The notes under the pieces are model-generated. The model was not told the DNA's origin and searched no databases. It saw nothing but the letters and a program-made list of their open reading frames with translations. Positions 14,427 through 24,153 of a stretch of 48,556 bases of DNA are shown here, piece after piece. Within the stretch, counting starts at the first letter, position 1, and the number at the start of each line of letters is the position of its first letter. A program made the position numbers and the translations under genes. Origin of the DNA: an uncultured Saprospirales bacterium (lineage in GTDB: Bacteria; Bacteroidota; Bacteroidia; Chitinophagales; Saprospiraceae); NCBI GenBank assembly GCA_937864265.1, contig CALMIR010000123.1, positions 1-48,556 of the forward strand. The letters are read 5' to 3'.

Positions 14427-16766
14427 ATGAATATCAAAAGCTTGCTCTTCAACTCCCTTTTATTCATTCTCCTCAGCACTATCATTCCCAATCGCCTACA
14501 AGCCTGCGGCCCTTACGATCCTTCTTACCACTATTTCAATCTATTCGTTCCAGAGTGGCTATTCGATCAGGAATACAGCCCTGTTTTTTATACCACGCAC
14601 GATTATTGGCATATTTGGGTCAGCCCGGATTATGGCGATGAGAACCTGTCAGACTGGCAGCAGTATTTCAAGCAGCAGGTGAATAGCGATGCGCTCAAAC
14701 GGGTGCTCACAGGGGAATACAACGAGGGTTACGGCGAGATGGATAGAGGAGCTATTGTGGAAAGCGTGTTGTTTAAAAACAGCAAACTGCCTGCCATTCA
14801 GGTTGAAGCGGCTAAAAAATACCTCGCATTGGCGCTCGACATTGAAAAGTTGAGCAATTCCTCCATCGAATGGTGGTATTATGAAAACCGGGATACTTTG
14901 ACAACAGCAGAAAAGGGGCAATTGTTAGAGCGCGTTGCCCGGGCTTATGAAATGGAAAAAGACCCCTTTTTAAAGGATCGCTACGCTTTCCAACTCATCA
15001 AATCCTACCGCTACGCGGGGGATGCGGATCGAGCATTATTGTTGTTCCAAAAGCATTTCGACAATACAAAAAATAAGCCATTCATCTACTGGTGGGCCTT
15101 GGATCATGTGGCTGGCATGGAATTGGAAAAAGGCGAGGCAGCACAGGCTTATTACCATTTTTTGCAAGTATTTCAATCGAGTCAAAGCAGACGGCACAGC
15201 GCCTATTACAGCTTTGATATTAAAAACCAAGACACTTGGAATGCGGTGTATCGCTTGGCTGCGTCGCCGGAAGAAAAAGCCCTAATGCACTTTTTGCGGG
15301 GCAGCAAAGAGAAAGTGCTGGGCTTGCAGGACGCCGAGCAAATTCTGGCACTATTGGGCAATCACGAGTGGCTGAAACTCTTGATGGCTCGAGAGATCAA
15401 TAAGCTGGAGTCGGAAAACCTGGAATATTTTGGAGCACTACCGGTAGCCAACTTGTTCGATAACTTGAAAGCAGGGCAACCCATTTTAAAAAATACAGCG
15501 CATACCCGCTATGTCGGTCAATTGCTCCAGTTTGCCAATACGATGTACTACAACAACCGCAAGGACGGATTCTGGACAGCAACGAAAACCTATCTGGAGT
15601 TTTTGAATGGCCGTATGGATTTGGCGAAAGCTACTTTGAATGAAAATCCAAACCTATCTGACCCCTATCGGAAAATAACGCGCGAAGTAAGGCTCGCCAT
15701 CCAAATCGTGGAAAAAGAAGGTGCTTTTAGCAAAGAAGAAGAAGATGCCATTGCCCGCGAAATTGTCGAAATCTTTGAAGATGGGGAAGCGCAGTTTTTT
15801 ACCGATCAGAACAACGAGGAATTCATCCTCGATTTGCTGGCGTACAAAGCCCATCAAATGAATAACCCTTTGATGAATAGTTTTTACGCCAGAGATGTGA
15901 TTTGGAGTTTGAAGGTCAACCCTACAACTGGCAAGGTGGATAGCTTGCTGGACTTTGTCCGGCAGGACAATCATTCCGATTTGGAAATTTTGGCCTTGAA
16001 ACATTATATGGAAAATCACCAGGATTGGTCAAGTTTTCAAAGTGATATCAAAGCCTCTATGGCAGGTATAGAAGCCCAGCTTTTGGATATGAAAGGGAGC
16101 TTACTGATGCGGGATCCGCGCCAGCTAGAAGCCGCATTGGCCATTTTTGAAAGCCTTCCGGATAGTTTCAATTTTGTCATGGAGTTCAACCCATTCAATA
16201 TGAGCATCAACGATTGTATCCACCCGGAGTATTGCAGTCGCAGAACCACAACTTCCTACTCCCGCAATGACTTGGTGCGCAAATTGATCGAGATGAAAGG
16301 TTTGGCCGAAAAAAACAACAGCGCCAGTGACTATTACCTACTAGGCAATGCGTATTACAACATGACTTATTTCGGTCCGGCTTGGGAAATGCTGAATTAC
16401 TGGCGAAGTGGCACGGAGTTCTCAGGCTTTTATGACTGCCAACCTGCGCTTCAATTTTATGAAAAAGCCATCCAATACGCTACGGATAAAGAGCAGGCGG
16501 CCAAAGCTTGTTTCATGGCCGCCAAAGCAGAGCAAAACCTGTTTTTTGCCAAAAAAGCTGCTGAATCGGATGGCGATTCCTGGTACTGGAATTATTACAG
16601 CATAGAAGAATATAACTGGGACAGTTATGTGGCTTTTCAAACCGAGATAGAAAAGGCGGGTTACCGAAAACATTTTGCCCGACTCAAACGCGAATTTTCC
16701 AACACGAAGTATTATCAGCGAGCTATCCAGGAATGTAAGTATTTCGAGTATTATGCCGGAAATTGA
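14427..16766 (+). CDS. Large lipoprotein of unknown function, helical repeat (TPR-like)
   Basis: The 779-residue protein has a signal peptide ending in the lipobox LQAC (Cys27), followed by GPYDPSYHYFNLFVPEW, so it should be a lipid-anchored envelope protein. The rest is rich in Trp, Tyr and Leu. It is made of helix pairs such as RYAFQLIKSYRYAGDADRAL and YYLLGNAYYNMTYFGPAWEM, with AKACFMAAKAEQNLFFAKKA near the end, which look like degenerate tetratricopeptide repeats. I do not recognise a family. The last two codons before the stop (GGA AAT TGA) lie inside a repeat element also found at the ends of two other genes here, so the native C-terminus may have been altered. It is convergent with the pullulanase gene. 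Confidence 0.8.
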   Translation: MNIKSLLFNSLLFILLSTIIPNRLQACGPYDPSYHYFNLFVPEWLFDQEYSPVFYTTHDYWHIWVSPDYGDENLSDWQQYFKQQVNSDALKRVLTGEYNEGYGEMDRGAIVESVLFKNSKLPAIQVEAAKKYLALALDIEKLSNSSIEWWYYENRDTLTTAEKGQLLERVARAYEMEKDPFLKDRYAFQLIKSYRYAGDADRALLLFQKHFDNTKNKPFIYWWALDHVAGMELEKGEAAQAYYHFLQVFQSSQSRRHSAYYSFDIKNQDTWNAVYRLAASPEEKALMHFLRGSKEKVLGLQDAEQILALLGNHEWLKLLMAREINKLESENLEYFGALPVANLFDNLKAGQPILKNTAHTRYVGQLLQFANTMYYNNRKDGFWTATKTYLEFLNGRMDLAKATLNENPNLSDPYRKITREVRLAIQIVEKEGAFSKEEEDAIAREIVEIFEDGEAQFFTDQNNEEFILDLLAYKAHQMNNPLMNSFYARDVIWSLKVNPTTGKVDSLLDFVRQDNHSDLEILALKHYMENHQDWSSFQSDIKASMAGIEAQLLDMKGSLLMRDPRQLEAALAIFESLPDSFNFVMEFNPFNMSINDCIHPEYCSRRTTTSYSRNDLVRKLIEMKGLAEKNNSASDYYLLGNAYYNMTYFGPAWEMLNYWRSGTEFSGFYDCQPALQFYEKAIQYATDKEQAAKACFMAAKAEQNLFFAKKAAESDGDSWYWNYYSIEEYNWDSYVAFQTEIEKAGYRKHFARLKREFSNTKYYQRAIQECKYFEYYAGN

Positions 16767-16822
16767 GTGAGGGTGAGAGTGAGGGTGGGTGTGGCTAGGC
16801 TTGGCCACCCACCTGACTCTAA
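16759..16822. repeat. Stop-codon repeat element, copy A
   Basis: It begins with GAAATTGAGTGAGGGTGAG (16759-16777), the same 19 bases as copy C at 48476. It continues as GTGAGG-like words and reaches the hairpin core GTGTGGCTAGGCTTGGCCAC. Pairing of about 20 bases joins AGAGTGAGGGTGGGTGTGGC on the left to GGCCACCCACCTGACTCT on the right, with small bulges. The first TGA of the 19-base block is the stop codon of the 14427-16766 gene. No T-tract follows. It lies between two convergent genes. Confidence 0.8.
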
Positions 16823-16846
16823 CGCCCACTATCTCGCCATACACTT

Positions 16847-19525
16847 TTACTCCCGCACCCAAATAAGCAGCGATGTCGCCTCCATTTGAATGTCCACAGA
16901 TTTGCCTCCTTTGATATTCATAAGTCCTTTAGGCGCATTTACCCCTTTCAAGTGATTGACTTCATTTGTGTTAGCAATCAATTTCCAATTGCCTTCTGGT
17001 ATAGCTATTCCGCTAAAAGTATTGCTTTGCTGGCCAGCATTGAGCAGTACCATCACTTGGTTGTCCACAATATAGCCCAACAAGCTTTCATCACCTGGAG
17101 TTATCCATTGGTAATAATCATCGGGAACAGCCTGATTGACCCGAAAAACTTTTCCATATTCGCTGAGTCGGAAGGCATTCATCCCTTTCCAAAAGGCATA
17201 CATATTGGCGTAGTCGTTGGCATTGGCTTTGTTGGGTGTTTGACCGACCGTTTCCCACAAGAATTGATTGGCAGTTCGGTGATTGTACGTATCGCGGTAG
17301 CCGTGCATATACACTTTATAGCCCGCATTAGTCACTTTGACGACTTCTTTGAGCGGGGCATGGGCTTTGCTGCGCATGATTTCAGATCCGCCATGAGTGA
17401 CAATAGGGCCCAGTGATGTATAAAGCAAGGTAACGGCTATTTTGTATTCATCCTGATCGACGGCATAGCGTCCATCGAATTGGTGGGTGCCAAACTGATC
17501 GGCCAGGGCGAAATTATCGTGTACATCAAGATAGTTGATGCCACTGGTAGGCGATTTGTCGTCCCCGAACTTATTGGCCAAACCGCGCATCACATTCATC
17601 CTTTCGTCAAATTTGCCGCCTGGCCAGCCACGGTCCCTCAGTTTGTCTTTCAGCTCAAATACCGGCCCCTTGAAAGCACCCCTGGAGTCGTCCTGAAAAA
17701 AAGTAATAGGCGAATCTTCTTTGTACCAGTCCCAATCCGGGTTGTTTTCGTAATCCGGGTCGTTGGAGCCGATCCATGCTTCGCCATAAACAATCTTATC
17801 CTCGCCTATGGCTACTTTCAGCGCGCGCAGGGTTTGCTCGTCAATTTGACCCGCCAAATCAATTCGGAAGCCATCAATGCCAAATTCTTCGATATAATGT
17901 CGGCACTGGTCAATCAACCAGCGCTGCGTCATAGGGCGGTTTTCGGTTTTTACTTCGTTGCCATAAGCCCCGATGTGCTCAAAATTGCGGGTGCGGTAGT
18001 AGTACAGCTTGTCAAGGGCATTAAAATTAAAAAACCAGAAATTGCCGTCCATGTTTTCCGCTGTGTGGTTGGGTACAATATCAATGATTACCGCAATGCC
18101 TTTGTCGTGAAAAGCTTGTACGAGATCCCGGAATTCGTCCCTTTCTACACCGGGTTCCTGGCCTTTGGTTCTATATCGGGATTCTACCGCAAAGGCGAAA
18201 GCCGTGCGATAGCCCCATTGGTAGTTCTCCTCGCTGACCCCTTGACTGATCATGTATTCATCGTTTTGGAAAGAAGCCTTCCAGTCGTCGTCGGGGAAAT
18301 GGAGGTATTCTTGTACCGGCATCAGGTGAACGGTATTGATACCCAAATCAAGCAGGTAGTCAAAGCCGATTTTTTCGCCCCTTTGGTTTTTCAATCCAGG
18401 TGTGATCATGCCTTTAAAAGTACCCTTTAATGGTTGATCTATGGGTAGGCGATCGGTAAAATCCTGTACATGCACCTCATAGGCGATGACGTCTTCCATT
18501 TTAGGAATGCCATTTTTCAAAGGGCTGGCAGGCTGTGTTTTTCTCCAAATCCGTGCCTTACCCCAGGTATCGTCGCTGACCCGCGCATAGGGGTCGTTGA
18601 TGTGAACGGGGTTGGTTTCATAAAAATGATTGCCCGGATCATCGGCCCCATGAATGGTGAAGTCGTAGTAAATGCCATGCAAATCCTCCAGAATTTCAAT
18701 TTCCCAAACCCCCTGGGCATCTTGTGTCAAGTCTTCTGTGCGAAAGGCGGTATCATCGTCCTTGCCTTTGTACAGGTACAGTTTCACTTTTTCCGCCCTG
18801 GGCGCAAATAGGCGGATGCTGGTTTTTCCTTCGTCTATATTGGCACCCAATTCTTTGGTGGAATAGGTTTCCCGAAACCAGCCGTCAAAAGAACAATGGG
18901 CTTTGAGCTGCAAATCCGGGATTTCCAGGAAATAGACCCTTTTTTTATCCAAAGGCTCAGCGGGAGCAATCAGGGTGGTGCGGGCGCCATTGGGCAATAC
19001 GCCTGCTACCGGAATTTCTCGACCTTTGGCATCGGTAATTTTGTAAGCCGATGGATGTAGTGGTCGGTTTTGGTTGATTTCTGCCCAAATGAGGTATTCG
19101 TTTTTAAGTTCGGCTTTCAACTCCAGCGTTTCATAATCTTCCATAAATACCAGATCTCCGCCTTTTTCATTTTTTGCGCCAGCAGGTGGTGTCATCCAGT
19201 CGCCGTCGTTGATCCGGAATTTGAACTTGGTATTGGGGCGAATGATAGCAAAATCGGCATTGTTCAGTGTAAGGAGCCATTGCTCCCCGGTTTTTTGGAG
19301 CAACCAGTTGGGATGATCTGTATTGGCATCCCAATTGCGGAATTCACCAGTCACAAAGACCCGCTGTGGGCTCACTTTATAATGAGATTCATCAAAAATG
19401 AAGGTGAGCTTTTCGCCAAACAAGGCGTAACCCTGTAGTTTTTGCTCATCAGTAAAGGATTGACCGCTCGTACTGACGGTCGCTAATAGGCTGCTTGCAA
19501 GCATGAATAGAAGTTTATGGTACAT
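16847..19525 (-). CDS. Secreted GH13 pullulanase-type alpha-glucan debranching enzyme
   Basis: The ATG at 19525 opens a signal peptide (MYHKLLFMLASSLLATVSTS), giving 892 residues; a frame open 13 codons further upstream has no such start. The N-terminal half holds beta domains typical of pullulanases, including a CBM48-like segment (IRLFAPRAEKVKLYLYKG). The barrel has the pullulanase-family motif as YQWGYRT (about 436, usually YNWGYDP), GFRIDLAG with the nucleophile Asp (about 557), YGEAW with the acid/base Glu (about 581) and YLDVHDN with the third Asp (about 668). Type I pullulanases cut alpha-1,6 links in pullulan, glycogen or starch. Export to the periplasm or outside is clear; exact specificity is not. 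No Sus-type genes lie nearby. Confidence 0.93.
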   Translation of the reverse strand: MYHKLLFMLASSLLATVSTSGQSFTDEQKLQGYALFGEKLTFIFDESHYKVSPQRVFVTGEFRNWDANTDHPNWLLQKTGEQWLLTLNNADFAIIRPNTKFKFRINDGDWMTPPAGAKNEKGGDLVFMEDYETLELKAELKNEYLIWAEINQNRPLHPSAYKITDAKGREIPVAGVLPNGARTTLIAPAEPLDKKRVYFLEIPDLQLKAHCSFDGWFRETYSTKELGANIDEGKTSIRLFAPRAEKVKLYLYKGKDDDTAFRTEDLTQDAQGVWEIEILEDLHGIYYDFTIHGADDPGNHFYETNPVHINDPYARVSDDTWGKARIWRKTQPASPLKNGIPKMEDVIAYEVHVQDFTDRLPIDQPLKGTFKGMITPGLKNQRGEKIGFDYLLDLGINTVHLMPVQEYLHFPDDDWKASFQNDEYMISQGVSEENYQWGYRTAFAFAVESRYRTKGQEPGVERDEFRDLVQAFHDKGIAVIIDIVPNHTAENMDGNFWFFNFNALDKLYYYRTRNFEHIGAYGNEVKTENRPMTQRWLIDQCRHYIEEFGIDGFRIDLAGQIDEQTLRALKVAIGEDKIVYGEAWIGSNDPDYENNPDWDWYKEDSPITFFQDDSRGAFKGPVFELKDKLRDRGWPGGKFDERMNVMRGLANKFGDDKSPTSGINYLDVHDNFALADQFGTHQFDGRYAVDQDEYKIAVTLLYTSLGPIVTHGGSEIMRSKAHAPLKEVVKVTNAGYKVYMHGYRDTYNHRTANQFLWETVGQTPNKANANDYANMYAFWKGMNAFRLSEYGKVFRVNQAVPDDYYQWITPGDESLLGYIVDNQVMVLLNAGQQSNTFSGIAIPEGNWKLIANTNEVNHLKGVNAPKGLMNIKGGKSVDIQMEATSLLIWVRE

Positions 19526-19715
19526 GGTATCGGTCGCTGTTTTTTTTATGGCCTCAAAATACAAATTGAAATTGATTTAGGGATAGTAGTCTTTTGGAAG
19601 ATGCATGGTCGGTTGATAGATATGATTTTTTTGCAAAAAAAAATTGCTATAAGAACGAGGCATTTGATATTATTTATACATTTGTAACCATTGTGTAAGG
19701 TTGGATAATTTGGTT

Positions 19716-20953
19716 ATGAAAAAATATTTATCACTTTCAGAAGCGGCTGAATTGGTTGGAAAAAGCAAAGAAACACTCAGGAGATGGGATCGTGAGGGCA
19801 TTCTGACAGCTGTTAGAGAGCCGGTATCCAATTACAGGGTATATAAAAAGGAAGACGTTCAGCATTTGATGGGGAATTTGTTCAGCGAATTAGAAGAACC
19901 AGAGTTGTCCAACGAGGCTCTTGCTGAAAACAATTACAATGTATTAGAATTGTTTGCTGGTGCAGGTGGCCTGGCAGTAGGCTTTGAACAAGCGGGTTTG
20001 GAATGCACTGCGCTCAATGAGATTGACAAATGGGCTTGCCAAACCCTTCGCAGGAATAGACCCAATTGGAAGATATTAGAAGGAGATGTAAAATCCTACC
20101 ATTTTGGAACATATCACAATAAAGTAGATGTGGTAACTGGCGGTTTTCCCTGTCAAGCATTTAGTTATGCCGGAAAAAAGTTGGGATTGAATGATGCCGA
20201 GGAACGCTGTTCTATGAATTTGCCAGGGTTGTACAAGAAGTAAATCCTTTGCTGTGCGTTGGAGAAAATGTAAGGGGTTTACTCAGCCATCAAAATGGCA
20301 GAACTTTGCAGGGCATGGTGTCAATTTTGGATGAAATCGGTTATCGTGTTATGCCCGTTCAGGTACTAAAAGCCATCAATTATAAAGTACCTCAAAAAAG
20401 AGAGCGGCTTATTCTGGGTGGCGTACGAAAAGATGTATCAATAGATTTTATCTACCCAAAGCCATATAGCAGGGTATTCACTTTAGCAGATGCTTTGAAG
20501 AAAGGAGCTTTGTATGATAGCGATGTGCCTGCATCGGAAGGGGTGAAATATCCGAAGTCTAAAAAAGCGGTTTTAGAATTAATTCCGCCCAAAGGATATT
20601 GGAGGGATCTCCCCCTTGACATTCAAAAAGCATATATGGGTGGAAGCTTTTATTTGGGAGGTGGCAAAACTGGAATGGCACGGCGAATTGGCTGGGATGA
20701 ACCCTGTTTAAAGTTGACTTGTAGCCCGGCGCAAAAACAAACTGAACGCTGTCACCCGGAAGAAACCCGACCATTTACGGTTCGGGAATATGCCCGGATA
20801 CAGACTTTCCCAGATGACTGGTTATTTGAGGGTTCGACGGCACAGCAGTATAAACAAATTGGCAATGCCGTACCTGTTAATTTGGCTAAGGAGATCGGGT
20901 ATTCTATTGTCCGTTTTCTGAATGAATATTACAAATCTTCAAAACCAAAATAG
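19716..20953 (+). pseudogene. HTH-fused DNA (cytosine-5) methyltransferase broken by a one-base frameshift
   Basis: The ATG at 19716 starts a MerR-like HTH (about residues 1-52, SLSEAAELVGKSKETLRRWD) fused to a C5 methyltransferase. Motif I is LELFAGAGGLAVGF, the catalytic motif IV is GGFPCQAFSYAG, VI is ENVRGL, VIII is QKRERLILGG, IX is RPFTVREYARIQTFPDDW and X is QIGNAVPVNLA. After GLND-A the frame goes wrong and stops at 20241-20243. Restoring one C near 20197-20198 turns EERCSMNLPG into ARGTLFYEFARVVQEVNP, which is the expected family sequence, and makes one 412-residue protein to 20953. The total length is exactly one base short of a whole frame. It could be a recent pseudogene, a phase switch or a sequencing error. 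No restriction endonuclease gene adjoins. Confidence 0.88.
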
Positions 20954-21057
20954 TAACCGTAATTTTCAAAAATAGGTAATCCCGGAAAAAAACACAGCAT
21001 TTCCACACCCAAAACCCCTTTTTTGCTGTTTCATGTCCTGAAATGGAAAGCAGGAGC

Positions 21058-23391
21058 ATGAAAACGTATGGTATCCTATTGCTGGCCTTACTCCCGATAT
21101 GGGTAAGCGCCCAAAAATACACCCTGAGTGGCTACGTAACCGAGGCTGGCAGTGGAGAGAGCCTGATCGGTGCCAATTTGGTCTTGTCGGGCGATAAAAG
21201 CATCGGCACAACGACCAACACCTATGGGTTTTACTCGATCAGCTTAGCCCAGGGCAATTATGAATTGCTGGTATCTTACCTCGGTTTTGCCGACGAAAGA
21301 TTGGCCATACAACTGGATAAAGACATTCGGCTCAATATAGAATTGCGCAGCGCGGATTTGGAACTGGCGGAAGTAGAAGTGGTGGCCAAACAGGAAGATC
21401 AAAATGTGCGCAGTACAGATATGGGCACCGTGGAGCTGGCCGTGGAAAATGTTAAGAAACTACCGGCGCTCATGGGCGAGGTGGACATTTTAAAAACATT
21501 GCAACTACTCCCAGGGGTGATGTCAGCAGGGGAGGGGAGTGCTGGGTTTTATGTGCGGGGCGGGGGGCCTGATCAAAACCTGGTGTTGCTGGACGAAGCA
21601 GTGGTATATAATTCCGGGCATTTACTGGGCTTTTTCTCGGTATTTAATGCGGATGCCATCAAAAACACCACCCTCATCAAGGGGGGAATGCCCGCTTCGT
21701 ACGGCGGAAGATTATCATCGGTCGTGGACATACAGATGAAAGAAGGCAACGACGAGCATTATGGTGTTGAAGGTGGAATTGGAGCAGTGGCTTCCCGCTT
21801 GACCATACAAGGCCCTATTCAGAAACAGCGCAGCTCATTTATCCTATCCGGCAGGCGTACTTATGCCTTTGATTTGGCGCAGCCCCTCATCAAAGGGACT
21901 GCTTTTGAGGGCACGAATTATTATTTTTATGACCTGAATGCAAAGATCAATTACCGTTTCAGCGATACCGACCGGCTTTACCTGAGCACCTATTTCGGTC
22001 GCGATGTTTTGAAATTTCGTTCCAATACCCGCGATTTTTTCTTTGACCTGCCTTACGGAAATTCCACAGCTACTTTGCGATGGAACCACCTCTTTAGCGA
22101 TAAGTTGTTCATGAATGTATCGGGCATTTACAACGATTATGATTTTGGTTTGAATGGCGGGCAGGCGGATTTTAAACTAGAGGTTTTTTCCGGGGTAAGG
22201 GACTGGAATGGACGAGTAGATTTCGACTTTTTCCCGTCGGCATTTCACAAAGTAAAATTTGGCGTCAACTACACCTACCACAAATTGACACCCAATGTGG
22301 CTAATGTGAGCAATGGCGAGCAGGCTTTTAGCAATAACCTCCAATCCAAATATGCCCATGAAGGGGCGGCTTATGTGCAAGACGAGTGGAGTCTGAGCAA
22401 GCGGCTGAGTTTGAATATGGGTTTGCGCTATTCCATTTTTACACAAGTGGGGCCTTATTTATCGCCTATTGATAGCAGCTTTTATACATCAGGAGAACCG
22501 GTAAAAACCTACTCGGGGCTGGAACCCCGATTCAGTCTCAACTGGAATGCCAGTCCCACAGCTTCGTTTAAAATAGGTGTGACCAAAACGTATCAATACT
22601 TGCATTTGGTGAGCAACTCCACCAGCACACTACCCGCCGATGTCTGGGTACCCAGTTCGGAAGTGGTCAGGCCTCAGGTCGGTTGGCAATATGCTACTGG
22701 CTATTTCAGAAACTTTAGCGACAACACCTATGAAACTTCGGTGGAGATCTATTATAAAGATTTACAAAACCAAATTGACTACCGCGAGAATTATGTCAAC
22801 AACGCCGCCGATGAACTGGAACAAGAATTTGTGTTTGGAAAGGGCAGGAGCTATGGAGCGGAATTCTTTTTGCGCAAGCAAAAGGGTAAATTGAACGGCT
22901 GGATCGGTTATACTTTGTCGCGCACCGAACGGGAGTTCCCCGATATCAATCAGGGACTTATCTATCCGGCAGTGTATGATCGTCGGCACGATTTGTCAGT
23001 TGTGCTTAATTACAGCCTTAGTCCAAAATGGGAATTGGGTACGGTCTTTGTTTTTGGAACGGGGAATGCTTTTACACCCATTCAGAGCCTGTATTTTATC
23101 GATCAAAGCCCGGTACAAAATTACGGCCCGCGCAACAGTGCCCGAATCGAAGACTATCATCGCATTGACTTTTCTCTGACTTATACGCCTCATCCTGAAC
23201 GAAAAAAGGCATTTCACTCCAGTTGGAATCTTTCGGTTTACAACGTTTATAACCGACAAAATCCCTTTTTTATTTATTATTACTTTGAGTCAGATGCTGC
23301 TGCGGGTACGGCCAAAGCTACTGCTTATAAAGTGTCCTTGTTTCCTATTATTCCAACCATTACCTGGAACTTCAAATGGCAGGATAGATGA
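21058..23391 (+). CDS. TonB-dependent outer-membrane receptor with carboxypeptidase-like regulatory domain
   Basis: The ATG at 21058 gives a signal peptide (MKTYGILLLALLPIWVSAQ) and a 777-residue protein; an ATG at 21043 adds five residues. Residues about 20-105 form the carboxypeptidase-like beta domain (YTLSGYVTEAGSGESLIGAN). Next is the TonB plug (about 115-225) with LKTLQLLPGVMSAGEG-type and VRGGGPDQNLVLLDEAVVYN sequences, then PASYGGRLSSVVDIQM. The remainder is a 22-strand-type beta barrel ending in FPIIPTITWNFKW with an aromatic near the C-terminus. The protein imports a scarce substrate using TonB energy. It is shorter than SusC and has no SusD partner, so glycan import is unlikely. 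The substrate cannot be read from sequence. Confidence 0.93.
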   Translation: MKTYGILLLALLPIWVSAQKYTLSGYVTEAGSGESLIGANLVLSGDKSIGTTTNTYGFYSISLAQGNYELLVSYLGFADERLAIQLDKDIRLNIELRSADLELAEVEVVAKQEDQNVRSTDMGTVELAVENVKKLPALMGEVDILKTLQLLPGVMSAGEGSAGFYVRGGGPDQNLVLLDEAVVYNSGHLLGFFSVFNADAIKNTTLIKGGMPASYGGRLSSVVDIQMKEGNDEHYGVEGGIGAVASRLTIQGPIQKQRSSFILSGRRTYAFDLAQPLIKGTAFEGTNYYFYDLNAKINYRFSDTDRLYLSTYFGRDVLKFRSNTRDFFFDLPYGNSTATLRWNHLFSDKLFMNVSGIYNDYDFGLNGGQADFKLEVFSGVRDWNGRVDFDFFPSAFHKVKFGVNYTYHKLTPNVANVSNGEQAFSNNLQSKYAHEGAAYVQDEWSLSKRLSLNMGLRYSIFTQVGPYLSPIDSSFYTSGEPVKTYSGLEPRFSLNWNASPTASFKIGVTKTYQYLHLVSNSTSTLPADVWVPSSEVVRPQVGWQYATGYFRNFSDNTYETSVEIYYKDLQNQIDYRENYVNNAADELEQEFVFGKGRSYGAEFFLRKQKGKLNGWIGYTLSRTEREFPDINQGLIYPAVYDRRHDLSVVLNYSLSPKWELGTVFVFGTGNAFTPIQSLYFIDQSPVQNYGPRNSARIEDYHRIDFSLTYTPHPERKKAFHSSWNLSVYNVYNRQNPFFIYYYFESDAAAGTAKATAYKVSLFPIIPTITWNFKWQDR

Positions 23392-23395
23392 GCAA

Positions 23396-24043
23396 TCAAG
23401 GCGCCAGGCGCTGAATTTTCCAAGTGTTTTCAGCTTCTAATAGGTATTCAAATCGATCGTGTAATCGACTGGTACGGCCTTGCCAAAATTCCAAGCGGTT
23501 GGGCTTGATCAGATACCCTCCCCAAAAAGGAGGCAAAGGTAGATGATCTGCATCCGCATATTGTTGTGATAATTTTTCTACCGCCGCGTCTAATAGCTCC
23601 CGGTTTTCGACGATCTGGCTTTGGGGAGATGCCCAAGCGCCGATTTGGCTTCCTTTTGGGCGGGACTGAAAATAGGCTTCCGATTCCTGAGTACTTATTT
23701 TTTCTACTGTGCCCTCCACCCGAATTTGCCGCTGGAGTTCCAGCCATGAAAATACCATGGCTGCATGTGGGTTGTATTCGAAGTCTTTTGCTTTGCGGCT
23801 ATTATAATTGGTAAAAAATACAAAGCCTTTTTCATTGAGCTCTTTCAATAGAACTACCCTGGCACTAGGAAGCCCGCTGGTATTGATGCTTGCGAGAGTA
23901 AATGCATTAGGCTCTGGGATTTGGGCTGTCACCGCTTCTTTAAACCAGCGGGAAAATTGTTCAAAAGGATTTGATGATAAATCACCTTTATCCATTTTTT
24001 GGTTACTGTATTCTGCTCTTAAGTCGTTGATATTTAGAAGCAT
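23396..24043 (-). CDS. pdxH: Pyridoxamine 5'-phosphate oxidase
   Basis: PdxH (EC 1.4.3.5) oxidises pyridoxamine or pyridoxine 5'-phosphate to PLP with FMN and oxygen. The ATG at 24043 gives MLLNINDLRAEYSNQKMDKGDL, the usual family start (215 residues); a GTG frame 11 codons upstream is not needed. FMN- and substrate-site blocks are intact: SARVVLLKELNEKGFVFFTNY, SRKAKDFEYNPHAAMVFSW, RQIRVEGTVEKI, YFQSRPKGSQIGAWASPQS and the C-terminal FWQGRTSRLHDR with the PLP-binding Arg and His. It has its own promoter (24154-24183) and is convergent with the TonB receptor gene, four bases apart. Confidence 0.97.
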   Translation of the reverse strand: MLLNINDLRAEYSNQKMDKGDLSSNPFEQFSRWFKEAVTAQIPEPNAFTLASINTSGLPSARVVLLKELNEKGFVFFTNYNSRKAKDFEYNPHAAMVFSWLELQRQIRVEGTVEKISTQESEAYFQSRPKGSQIGAWASPQSQIVENRELLDAAVEKLSQQYADADHLPLPPFWGGYLIKPNRLEFWQGRTSRLHDRFEYLLEAENTWKIQRLAP

Positions 24044-24153
24044 TTGTCTGGAATTTTTTAAAAAAGGATAGATCACTATGTCACAAAAAAAAGATATTGT
24101 GCTAGGAAATACCTCTTGCTTGGATGGCAGTTATATTCCTTTGCATCACCAAA

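Noticed and set aside
17480-18430. 316-codon plus-strand frame within the pullulanase gene
   Set aside because: It is antisense to intact GH13 motifs and has no start context or family match.
20249-20953. Second half of the methyltransferase as a separate gene
   Set aside because: Motifs I and IV lie in the first half and VI to X in the second. One inserted base joins them into a normal-length enzyme, so these are parts of one broken gene.
19716-20953. Restriction-modification system
   Set aside because: No endonuclease gene adjoins; neighbours are a glycosidase and a TonB receptor.
21058-23391. SusC-type glycan importer linked to the pullulanase
   Set aside because: The receptor is too short for SusC, has no SusD partner, and the broken methyltransferase gene lies between the two.
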